Below the pieces are notes generated by a model that ran no database searches, was not told where the DNA came from, and worked only from the letters and a program-made list of their open reading frames with translations. A DNA stretch of 64,000 nt from Galbula dea (taxonomy: Eukaryota > Chordata > Aves > Piciformes > Galbulidae): assembly GCA_013399015.1 (NCBI GenBank), contig VWZX01001164.1, positions 558,001 through 622,000 of the forward strand. The letters are read 5' to 3'. Shown in pieces: positions 12,901 to 24,330 of this stretch. Every line of letters begins with the position of its first letter. Position 1 is the stretch's first letter. Made by a program: the position numbers and the translations under genes.

Positions 12901-12926
12901 GCATCGCGCTTGTGGCGCGATTATGC
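12901..12926. repeat. CpG-rich perfect hairpin
   Basis: The arms 'atcgcgc' (12903-12909) and 'gcgcgat' (12915-12921) are exact reverse complements around a 5-nt loop. An outer 'gcat' / 'atgc' pair extends the stem with a small bulge. It holds four CpG dinucleotides in a region otherwise poor in CpG. No function can be assigned. Confidence 0.6.
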
Positions 12927-15900
12927 AAGTGCCCAGGTCTAACTGAATGTAAACTAATGCTTTGAGTTTGTTATGTTATCTTAAAAACATAAAAAGTACG
13001 TTGATGGCACAAGTCAGGAGACCGCTGGGTAGCAGCAGAGGACCTTGGGGTCTATATGAGGATTAAAATTACTGTGATAGACCAAGTGAGGATGGAGGGA
13101 GAACTGCTCTCTGCCACCATCTTCTGGCCAGTCACTGGGACGTAAACAGCCTCAGCGTTATCTCTTGCGTGGTTTACCAAGTCTCCTCTTGCCTCAACCG
13201 AATGGACGATCATAGCCATTTCAAGCAAGCACATACTGGAAAAATAATTTTTTTTTTAATTGCCACAAAGGGAAACTGGATCTTAACAAATTCATGCAGT
13301 TCTGTATTAAAATGGACAGTGCAAAATGCCAGACTAAGGGAGCCGAAATCCCTGTGAATGAATCCAGAGCATTAGAGCCTGTGCTTTTATGCTTGGAATT
13401 AGGGGAGAGTGTTGTTTTAGTCAGTGATAATGAGTCTCACTTGGTCAGATAGTCCTGAATGCTCTAGAAACGTGTTACACATGATGGTGACTCGACTCAA
13501 ATTCATACCGAATATTTATACATTGTGGCAGGAAACATCTTCATTTCAATAGTTAACACTTTTTAATCTCAAGGTTAGTGTGACAGCTGTTCCTTGGAAT
13601 ACAAACCCTTGTGGGTTGCTTTTGCTGAAACTCTACATAGGTGGAGAGATGCAGCTTGAATTAAATCTGACTGACCCCTCACTAAATTTTTTCTTGCTTT
13701 GGTTGATATCCTTCCATTTAATTACTTGTTGCACTCATTAAGCATTTGAAAACTGCTTACAGAACTTAGAGCTTTGTTATTGGGAAGCAGTATTGTAAGG
13801 TAGATCGACACTGAAAGTGAGCAGAGTTATAGAATTATATTGCAGTTATGTCATATGGTAAATTAATAGTGACAAGTTAAAACAGCTGTTGAAGGGAAAG
13901 GTCCTACAAATTAAGTAACAGTTGATTAGTACAGTTTATATTTTTTCATAAGAAGTAGAATAATGTATATTATGAGTACAAATGAAGGTTAAGTATTTGC
14001 ACATATTGGAAGAATTTTTGTGAGTTGAAGATGAGGTAAACAATATGATCTGTATTAATAAGCTCGTTTCTGTTTTAAACAAATGTGCAAACATTTCTTG
14101 GAGATTTTGTACCCTAGTGCTTTTTCTTCAATTGAAAAAAGAACTTCAGAACATCTGTGCCTAAAAAGGAGATTAATTTTTACATTATGCCATGTAACGT
14201 GAAATACTCTGAAGTATATATTAAGGTGCAGCATATAGTTTATATGTACCACTGAATCTGATACTGGTGAAGAAGAACTTATTAGAGAAATCCAATTGCC
14301 ATGCCTGAAGACTTTACAGTGAACAGTTTTACAGATCTCATTTTTCAGATCTGAATTTTATTTCAGAAGCTTTGCAATATGCTGACTAATGAAGAATTGT
14401 GAGAAAGAACACAAAAGTTATATCAAAAAGAAAGGAACTTTCAGCTGCAATTTAGAAATATCACACAAATCAGCAAGTGGCTATATACCTGTCTGTATCA
14501 AACAGGAAAACACATGTTCCCTAAAACAAATTGCATCGTTTATTTGGATCACTTACTCAATGGTCTTGAGTTTCTAACTTCTAGTTTCAACCAGGTAAGA
14601 TGAGGTGGCCTGTTCAGCCCATGTTATTAAAGAAATTGGTTCACCTATTTGATTTCATGTCATTGTAGTTCCAGCCACTCATTTATTCAATAAACAGTTT
14701 GGTATGTTCTGAGAAATAATGAATATTGATTAAAAAATCGATCACTTATTAAGAAACGGTCTAAGGGAAATTGTTTATCCAATCAATTTTAATTTTTGAT
14801 TTGTTATTTATATTTTCCAATTAATCCACCCCTCCCTTAGGCTCCCAAACTACCAAGCAAATCAGGAGGAAGGGCAGAGAGACACTGGCAGCAGCTATGC
14901 AAAGAACACAAAACCTAATGTATTCATTTTAGATTAGGCTGGTTCAAACAGACCATAATAAAGCAGACGGTGTTTGAAAACTGTGGATACATTACCTCAT
15001 GCACCTTTGGCTATTGGACTGAAACTTTAACTTTTAATAGAATTTATTAGGCTCTCTGCTTCCTACCTATTACATCAGTGAACTCTGACACTGTCAAAAC
15101 ACAATAGTTACAAAAATATTGCGGGTTTCATCTGAGCTGGCAGAGATTCTGTGCATGGAAGCTGAATGCACATAGCAGTGAGAGAGACCTACACAAGAGC
15201 TGTGGAACATTTATCCATTCTCTTGACATGAGACCTAGGCTGTGAACAGAGTTGCTAAGTATCACTTTCTGCAAAGGAACAGGCTAACCATCTCCCATCT
15301 GATCTCTCTTTTTTCTGAATGTGTGCAGGAATTCTGGTGTCATTGTTCATTACGCTAATAACAAAGGCTGCCTTGTTTCATACTTACAGGCAATAGGTAA
15401 TACTTCTGCATCCCCAGTAACTAGTTTACTCTCTTTGGGATTTTCCTGCAGAAGTTGGATAAAAGTTATGTTACTTTTGCCTCTGAATTTGCCTGGAGTT
15501 AGGATCTTCCCTTTCTGCCATTGTGAGTGTGACTGAACGTATTTCTTTTTAGTACAGCGGGTATGCTAATCTTTTCATATTTAAAGTTAGTATTGACTAT
15601 ACTTTGCTCACCTGATGTTCTTCCATACCTAATTTCATGTCAGAAACTTATTTTTCAATAAATATGGGGATGCTTGTGTAAAGCATGGGGGACGTATTTT
15701 AAGGATTTAAAGCCTTGCTTCTGGACACCTTTTTGGAATGTGCACAATACTGCAATCAAGAAATATTATGCATATACTTCTACCTGTTCTTACATGGGGA
15801 AGGATGTGAAAACAGTACCTGCAATATGCCAGCTGTTTTTGTGGGCCTTGCCCTCCTGTGAACAGCTGAAAAGCAAGAATGCTTGAGCAAGAACTGAACA

Positions 15901-16789
15901 AGCAGAGTGTGTGTGGTCTGAAATCTGCAAGAGAATGATAGCTCACAAAAGGGGGAGATACAGTCTTTGCACGACTTTCAGCCTCTGTGGAAAATGAAGG
16001 CCCTGAGCAATGATTAGCAGTGTTAAGTAATCAAGGAAAAGCCTTATTCAAACTAGTTGTGTTGTTAATCTTTCAAGTATGGAAGAGTAAGGGAAGAACT
16101 AATGTGTTGGGGTTTTTTTCCTACAGTAAAACCACATTTCGTATAGGAGTTTAGAGTTCATATGTACATAAAAGCAAAACTAATGTTACCTGGCTTGTGT
16201 TACTCCTTTCTGCCTGTTAAAATTCTGTGGGAAATTTTCACTGGTCATGTTTATGTTCAGTCTTATTCAGAAGTTTTATACTAAAGTTGGCTTATCTGTT
16301 ATATTTCCTGGGATTTTGCTTGTTGGTGACCTCTCTTTCCTCTTAACTGATATCTTCCTGCATCTGTTTTTAAGGCAGATGAGGTATGCCTTGCCTTTCA
16401 TTTCCTTTTCCTCAGTCCACAAAAAAACCTCCAATCTACTCTGTGATTGAAATAGAAAAAAACCTGCATGTTCTAAAATGTCATATATTTACTCTTAAAT
16501 AATTAAGAAACTTTGACCAAGATGAGGCTAAGTACATTTACATAAATGTTTTAAAATACTCAATGAAAGAAATACTTTGTTTTTCAACATAGGGTTGTAC
16601 ACAACAGGCTTCCCTAAGGTCTTTCGTGGATCCATTTCTACTTTCTGATGGTATAACAACAGATACTGTGAACAAAATTTTGGCTGACACCAATCAGGGA
16701 GAGCTTGCAAGTGCTTGAGAGATCAGCTTTAGAATTCAAAAGATCTTGATAAATATTGGGAGAAAAGAAAAACAAGGTGTAACTCAAGG
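12927..16789. other. Noncoding unique sequence, no feature seen
   Basis: Includes a short T run near 13248 and AT-rich stretches at 13900-14800. No gene, RNA gene or assignable mobile element was recognised. Confidence 0.55.
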
Positions 16790-17085
16790 TTGCATAATGA
16801 AGATCCTCAGATTTAAAATCAGAGAGAAAATTGTGAGACCTCAGATGCAATACTCTGCCTGGTTTTGGTCAAGATAAACACTTTTGAGATAGAGCAACCA
16901 AAACTCTTGGAAGCTCTTGGGTTTTCCTAGCTGAGAAAAGACCAAAGGGTGAGAACTATAAGGTTTAAATGATTGCTATGAACAGGATAATGACCAATTG
17001 TTCCATTTGTTTACTAAGAGCAGGACAAGAAATATTTCTGTCATGTGTAACAAAAGAGATTTGTATTAAATGTAAGGAAAGAAGC
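16790..17085 (+). mobile_element. Ancient CR1/L3-like LINE remnant
   Basis: Several blocks fall in CR1 3'-end order: 'gcaatactctgcctggtttt' (compare 'tgtccagttctggg'), 'ctgagaaaagaccaaagggtgag' (compare 'ctggagaagagaagactgag'), 'agagcaggacaagaaat' (compare 'gtgacaggacaaggg') and 'acaaaagagatttgtattaaatgtaaggaaa' in broken form. Divergence is far greater than in the copy at 2370-3033, so this would be a much older insertion. No reading frame survives. Moderate to low confidence. Confidence 0.45.
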
Positions 17086-17748
17086 AATAATGCTAATTGT
17101 TGGATGAGAGCAGCTATTTAAGGAGGATATGTAATTGTCATAATTTTAAAGAAACAGGTTATACAGAAATTTACAGATTCTACCTTCTTTGTAATAGACC
17201 CAACTTCAAACTACAGAGCTACACTGGTTGGACTACTGAACTTCTTTTCCTCCCTTCCCTAATAAGATTCTTTGATTATTTTAACTGTTGATTACTTTGC
17301 CCAGATTAAGTCTCTGAATAAGAATTGGTTAAATAATTTGGAGGCTGTAAATTGCTACTACTACCTGTCATTTTTCATCTCATTATTTTCATTGCGTTCC
17401 TTTGTTTGGGGACATACGTGCACAGTCTTAATGGCCAGCTATAAATATCTGATAAGGCAAGATAATATACAAGGATGGTTTGGTAGAGAGCAAGTTAGAC
17501 TAAGGTGTTTCTGTGGGTTTATCCATAAAGCTAAGTGCATGAAAAGTTGGATCCATCCCTCAGCCATTATTCCATGAAACCTTTATTTCCTGTAGATGTG
17601 ATCAGTGTAGAAAAAGCTAATCAATATTGATTCTACCTAACTTTCCATCTGATGTCAACCCAAGGTAATCAGTAAATGCTCAGGAAGAGTAAGGCAATAC
17701 TGAATTGCTTCATACATCTGAAAAATTAACAATTTGCAGCTTAATACA
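17086..17748. other. Noncoding sequence, no feature seen
   Basis: Contains a 101-codon plus-strand frame (17272-17577) with no recognisable domain. No other feature was seen. Confidence 0.5.
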
Positions 17749-17802
17749 TTGGAAGAGACCATAGGAGTTCTACACATCGCCTTGCCTTTCCAAAGAACAG
17801 AT
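17749..17802 (-). mobile_element. Possible short antisense CR1 3' scrap
   Basis: 'ttggaagagaccataggag' followed by 'ccttgcctttccaaagaacag' resembles the reverse complement of a CR1 3' UTR. It is only about 50 bp with no octamer tail, so chance similarity cannot be excluded. Confidence 0.35.
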
Positions 17803-18899
17803 ATTTCTATAGGTCACAATGAAAAAAGACCTAGAGACAAAAGTGCTCTAACCTTTCTGCCGAGCTTGCGCGAGATTTTTATTAACTTGGGAAGTTTTCT
17901 TTAAAGAGAAAGCCTGAACACTCTATATATTTGCCAGTTCAAGGCTAGTTTGATTTAATGGCACTACAGTGCCATGAAACAGATGGAACAACCTGAAGAG
18001 CTGTGTCTAGTCTGTTTATTTTAAAGGAAACAAAACTTTTGAACAGGAAGTCTTCTAGAAAATGAATGATGATTAATCTTTTAGGCCAACTGTCCTTTTG
18101 AAAAACATATATATTCATTCATACTTCCATCTCTTGACTCTCCCACTCCCAGGTGGTGCAGCCACTCCTGAGTGTAAGCAGTGAGGCCTGTTGTGTTTCC
18201 AGCATCAGGCATAAAGTGTAGTGTAGCTAACCAATGCTGCAGTAATTTTGAAATTTTAAAAAGTTATTTGCGTTAGCATCTTCTTCATGAAAATGTAAAG
18301 AGCTAGTAAGAAAGTACATTTCTTCTTAAAGAACAACCTTGATTCACTGGGGTGCTGTGTGGTAGTCTCTATGTACCACAGAACCCCTCTCTAAACCCCT
18401 TAACACATGATATGACTGGTTATCATTGTGAATTGTTCTATTTTGTTGTATTTTCTGCATTATTCTAATCTTCTCTGTATGTATGGAATTGCATCCCTTT
18501 TTACTTGACAGCAAAGACAAACATCAAGCTGTCCAGAAGATAGAGTGCCATTTTATTCCTCTGTTGAAATTCTTGATGGGATAGCCAAACATCAGCAAAC
18601 ACTCAAGACAAAACCTCCTGACCCTCCAATTATTCTTGCTGCCATCTTTAGATATTTTTATAGTAATTTCCTTTTCAGGAAATATTGAGTCTTTTGAGCT
18701 GGAAGAAGAACAAAATTAAAAAACCAAACCACAACCTCTAACTCTGTTTAAAGAATAAAATTCAGAACCTGAATTTTACAGTAATCCTAATTTAAATTAA
18801 ATTAGTGCTCAGAATGTTATGTTTTCCCCACTGCAATCCTTGAAATTCAAGAAAAGCATACTATAATACAATCTTTATGTTAAAATGGCTGTTTATATT
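17803..18899. other. Noncoding sequence, no feature seen
   Basis: AT-rich unique DNA with no recognisable gene or repeat. Confidence 0.55.
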
Positions 18900-20300
18900 T
18901 GTTTTAAACCAAATGGTTTGAACCAGCTTTATGCCCACACTGGCATTAAATAGCACACACTGCCACTGTGTAACTGTGGCAACACATTTTATGTTCCTTG
19001 TCTGTACTGAATGGAGAAAAATCGCATTACTATGTTATTCAACATGAAAAACTATTAAAGCCTCCAATTCAAATATCCCTTTTTGAAACTACTGAATTAA
19101 CAGAGGGAGATTAAAATATAAATGCACTTGTTAAGTAATATTTTATTTTTGAAACCCATTTTCTCTTTATATTATTTATACAGTTGGTGTGTTTGACCAA
19201 GAGAATTGATATATTGTCCTCAGTAGGGTAAATATCCACTGTGATTACTTACTTAATTGCCTACCGGTAAGTTACTATTTAAGAAAAGAAGTTCATTACT
19301 ATTTCTTCAAGCATGGTGTTGTATCCAGAAGTTGAGCCTGTCCTTCCTGTTTCTCTGTAAAATCATAAACCCTATACTCTGTACATACGGTAACTTACTG
19401 CGAGAATGGTGCCTTAAAGCAACCTCTCCCCTGTGTCTGTTCCCATCTTAGAAAGAAGGGAGTCAAGCTTACAAACCTACACCTACAAAACACTGAGCTG
19501 TACACAATGTATTCTTTGGAGTCCATGGTTGAGTCTCTTGATAACAAGACAAAAATATTACATGGTCTTAAAAACATCAGAGATCAGTTTAAACAGATGG
19601 AAAGTGTACTGTTTATTCACATTCCCAGGCACAAAACTGAGTATGTTCACTACACAGTTTGGGTGCTTAATAAGCCCAAGTCCCAGTGAATTGGTTCTTG
19701 ACAGTTATGAATGGTAGACTAGCTGCATTAAAGCAATGAGGGAGCTAACAGCAGGTTTGAAACTGGGTTTGAATAAATCATCAACCAAACATATAGCAGC
19801 ATTGTAACTGTAGGCCAAAACCTCTACAGCCGTGTGATTACTAGTTGCCAGGAGACCATGGATCTTGGGCATTCTGAAAATACTGAAATAATTTTACCTG
19901 CCTTAAATTTATAGAATCTTTAGAAAAATCTAACACATTTAAATTTATTAAAATAAAACTACTTTGTCAGGATATATGTAAAGCTTTTAGACAAAATATG
20001 GCTTTTTAACTAAACCAGTTTATTTTGCACATTGATCTGCTTTTCTTCTACATGATTTATAATGTATTTAGAAAGAATATTTGCAAAATGTAGTGCAGTA
20101 TTTAAAATCTTGGGTAATCCAGTACCTCTAATGAAGACATGCAAAATTATTATTATTATATTCTTAAATGTCCATCCTGCCATCGCGTTGCTTACATGGG
20201 TAACTTTATGCTTCCAAGTAGTCCAGTGGAGGTCAAGTGCACTGCATTCATGTTTAAATTTAATCGCATTAATTGGCTTTTAAAAGCTAAGATATAATAT
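18900..20300. promoter_or_regulatory. Candidate conserved noncoding stretch
   Basis: Repeat-free, AT-rich DNA with long uninterrupted stretches rich in homeodomain-like words, notably 18900-19100 and 20050-20290 (for example 'aatcgcattaattggc' near 20263). A 6-bp stem 'tgccac'/'gtggca' sits at about 18960-18985. This is inferred from composition only; conservation was not measured. Confidence 0.25.
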
Positions 20301-21559
20301 TCTGTTTGCAATTACCTTTCCTGCAAAAAGATATTGTTAGATTTTGTCAGTTATAGAAGCATTATCTCAAACTGGTCTTTTTTGTCCCCTTTTTCCAGAA
20401 GGAATTTTGGGAGATGTGTGTCTATCTGTGCTATCCACAGATGCAGTATAGAAGTGATAGGCCTGATTTACAGTGGGATTTTTAGGCTCTCTTGTTTTGT
20501 GGATGAAATGTCGAACTTAATTGAATGGAATTAAATAGATGTTTATTTGTCTGCTGCGTGGTCCCAGATAGAAAAGAGTCCAAAGGACTCTTCATAGGTT
20601 GCTCATCTATCTCACAAGCCGTCTTCTGAAAAAGCAGCAACGTGCACTTATCACTAGCACTTGCTGCACAACTTGGGATAAATGTAGGAGACCTCAGAGA
20701 CTGTTCAGAACAGCTGAAAAACGAACCTTTCTTTTTTGATTTTTAGTTCTGCCACAGATTTTCTTTTGTATTACATTGGGTGGTTGCTTAATTTTCCTGG
20801 TAGTAAGGAAGACTTCCCTTTTGTACACAAGTCAGGAGAAAGAATTATTTGCTGGTTGTAAGGCTGTGGTATTTTGTGCTTATAAGTACACAACTATTGT
20901 TAACTTGCACTGAAATAAGTAACAGGAAAAAAATCTGTTGATTCATGAAGTGTAGATTTGTGGTGCGTTTAAATTCTGTCTTAAATAGATATAATGAATA
21001 CATCAATTATAGTCTTTCTGTAAATAGAATTAATGCAGACATAAAAAATTCTTTCAACACAATATGTTTTTGCAAGAATTCAATCAACAAAGAATTTCTT
21101 TTTCAGAAGAATTCCTTTTCTGTAAGACAGCAGCATCATAAAATAGACACTAGGCAAAGCTAGGGAAAGAGAAACAGAACGAGTGAAACTAAGGGCATGT
21201 GAAGAACAGTCACTATCCAGCAACAGCAGCAAAACAGTTTCAATTTTCTGGATTATTAATTCAAATTCACACGCACATGCCAGTTAAAATTAAAGGCTTT
21301 TTTTTACTGCTCTAGTTTAAATTAAAGATTATATTCTGCTCCACAAGTCTGAATTAAATAGCTTATTTTGCACACCAAGCTCTCATTTTAAAGCTAATAA
21401 AGAAAAGACATAGCATGTACGTGCAAGCTCAAGACAGGAAGGGACTAAATTACTACACCTGTTTCACTTGGGAGCTACTTTATTAGTGTTAACAAAACTT
21501 GGCTTTCAATTTGGCAGTCAGAAGCACATTTAGAACAAGCATTTCTTTGTTTTGACAGA
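20301..21559. other. Noncoding sequence between candidate regulatory stretches
   Basis: Unique AT-rich DNA without recognisable genes. Small frames (for example 20945-21163) show no known family. Confidence 0.45.
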
Positions 21560-22200
21560 AAGGCTGTGGTAAATGAATGACGTTTGAGCGAGGTGTGAAA
21601 TGTGAAGGTACGAAATTAACTGGTAAGATAATTACTGTTCTAATTCTGCATAAACAAGCGTTTTGAAAATCATTAATAGTTCAGGGAAATAATGTTAGTG
21701 ATTAAATAAGGTGGTTTGCATCACTGAGCACAACTAAGCTGCTTTAATTACATTTGAAAGCAAGGGAAAGCAGCTAATTAAAATTAGCACAGGGTTCCTG
21801 AATGACCAGCATTGCATTGTTGCCCTAACCTGTTTAATTGCTTGTTTATTAATAATATGTCTTTATTTTCCCCTCTTCTGCATTTAACAAAATTATTAAA
21901 GAACTCAAATGTGTAAAGAGCATCTGACTACGTATACATATCAGAATATGGAATGCAGATATAACCCAGGGAATTACTTATAAGGCAAGCCAACATCATT
22001 CAAAAGTCATAACTTTTCTTCATATTAATAATGTTTTCTTCCAGAGTCACATTCATATGTCAATCACGTCCATGGACAAGAAAAATGGGCTTCGGCACCA
22101 TTGCTGAATTACAGCATTTTATAGCTGCTTTATTTTTAAAACCTCTTGAATACTATATTGTTAGCTAAAATATAGGTAATAAATCTAAGAGTAATCAATA
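21560..22200. promoter_or_regulatory. Candidate conserved noncoding element / enhancer
   Basis: Dense homeodomain-type sites: TAATTA at 21745-21750 and 21775-21780, TTAATTG-type words near 21834, and the palindrome 'gctaatt-aa-aattagc' (21773-21788), which could bind a homeodomain dimer. There is no repeat or coding signature, and the sequence has the look of deeply conserved vertebrate noncoding DNA near developmental genes. That impression is inference, and no target gene is visible in the window. Confidence 0.35.
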
Positions 22201-24250
22201 ATAAATGATGGAAAACGTGAGCAAAAATATCATCTACATTAAAAGAAAGCTTTAGACTCTCTGAGTCTTTTTTTAGCAAAACTTGTGCTAAATTTACCAT
22301 CTGCAATAGGTAGGTCTGTTCTCAGAAAAGATGAAACTCAGTAATCCAGAGTTTCCAGCATATTTGTCCTTTAATCTGGATTAGATGTCTGACTTCCTCT
22401 TCCTGGTCCCTCATGAATTGTTTGAAGTTTCACTTTATCAGTATAAAAGTATAGGAAATAGTTGGGAGGGGTGTTAATCTGCATGCTTCAAACAAATACA
22501 CAGTATAGTACAATGAAGACAACTAAAAATAGAGTAAAATGCTAATTTATTTTTTTATATTTAGGTATAATCAAGTCAAGTTAAAGCAGACATGATGTTT
22601 TCCAAGTTGATTTAGTATTTATACTGTACCTCTGATGTGAAAGGCTCAGATGAATAATAATTTACATACATATACATTTTAAACAGTAAAAATTCATAAA
22701 AATGTGAAGTTCTATACAGAAAGGTAACAGAACCCTAAGAAAGAAGGTTAAATCATGTGAATTATGCTTATGGAACTTGATAAGCAATTAAAACAAGAAG
22801 TTAATTTTGACGTCATGAATAGTAGAGAATATTCAGCAGGCATTATATACATTATTTTTTGGGTGCATGTTTTTATGAACAAAGAGAAGGATTCTGCTCT
22901 GTGTTATAGGATGGTAAGGAAAGATCCAAGTCACAGATTTCAGTGGGAATTTTGGTTTCATGTCTACACACAGTGTCTGAACAGAATTTTGAACCACAGT
23001 ATATAACAGAAATAACTTTGGAGGTTGTAAAGAGATAGCATTGCACTGTTCAAGTGGTTATTGTATTTGACATCGAAAGCAGAGGAAGATGTCACAGTGT
23101 AACTTACATAAATAGTGGAAGTCCTGAAGTACTTTCAAAAATATTTTTGTTACAACTTCTAAAAAGCAGCCGGCTAAACAAAGAAGTGGAGAGAAGTAGA
23201 AAGAAAAAGAGAATGGGGGTGGAAAAAACCCCTGAGATTAAACAAATAACCCAATTAAGTCTTACAAAGAATTTTTAGTAGAATCTCATTGCCATAACAA
23301 CAATCTTGCATCATCAAAGGTATACATGACAACTTTTTTAGTAATCAATGTGGTGTATAATTAATGATGGCATTTCTTTGTGTGCTGGCAATGGAGAAAT
23401 AAAAGTTTGGTGTTCTTTTTTAATTGCAGGGTTCCTTGGCTTTCTGTTAGGACATAGTCATCATAACTGTTACTAAAACCTTCTTATAATCTATTTCCTC
23501 AAATAAATATCTATAAAATTTCAAGAAAAATTTCACAAAAAATCCACTGCCTGGAGAACAGACTAGCAAAGTTATCAGATACTGTTCCTGTAAATTATTT
23601 CAATTATTTCTATTCCTAGTCCTAATCCTGTTTATCCTAGTTCTATTCCCAGTTTTATTCTTGTAGGGTTCTAGTAAATGTGTTCTAGGAGATTTAAGTT
23701 GCAGTGGCTTAATATATTACAGTCCCCAAAATATCCACTCTCCTGGCTGCCATAGTCCATGGCCTGCAGGATTTTTGGACTCAGAAGGAATGTAGGCCTA
23801 TATTTATATGCAGGAGCATGTTACACTACACGTCTGCTTTAAGGAGGTAACCTCACATGGATGGTAGTAATAACATCTTAAGCTTTCACCTACATTCACC
23901 AGAGACTTACTGTAGATTACCTGTCTCCACCCAGAACATAACTTACCCACCTGCTGCTGAAGGGAACAGATTTTCTCCTTGACACATCATGCTTTTATCT
24001 TAGCTTTCAGAATACTGATATTGCATGTAAATGGTGCTGCTAAAACCAATTTTTAAGATAGATGGTGAATCAAAATTTGGAAGATGTTTTTTATTTCTAT
24101 GTCTCTGCCAGCTTCATTTTAACCTGAAAAAGTTCTCTGGTTTGGGGTATTTCTGTTACTGAAATGTCTAAATGTGCCAAAATCTTTTCACTGTTTAACC
24201 CTACAATACTCTTAAATTGTAGTTGTAAGTACTCTTAACGCTATTGTATA
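22201..24250. other. Noncoding sequence, no feature seen
   Basis: Unique DNA. The short plus-strand frames at 22764-23006 and 23054-23278 match no family I recognise and are likely chance. A pyrimidine-rich stretch at about 23600-23660 repeats 'tcctagt'-like words loosely. Confidence 0.5.
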
Positions 24251-24254
24251 GAGA

Positions 24255-24330
24255 TAATCTCTCACTTGGCCAAGGCACAGAGGAAACTGTGACTTGAACT
24301 AACCTCTTGAACACCCAGATCTAAGGGTGT
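24255..24330 (-). mobile_element. MIR-like SINE remnant, minus orientation
   Basis: 'cacttggccaaggcacagagg' followed by 'gacttgaact' and 'acacccagatct' resembles the reverse complement of the MIR middle and 5' part ('acttgcccaaggtcacaca', 'gattcgaacccaggtct'). Short and diverged; the boundaries are approximate. Confidence 0.45.

Noticed and set aside
22764..23278. Two neighbouring hydrophilic plus-strand frames that could be exons
   Set aside because: No known domain, no convincing splice sites joining them, and typical chance length for AT-rich DNA.
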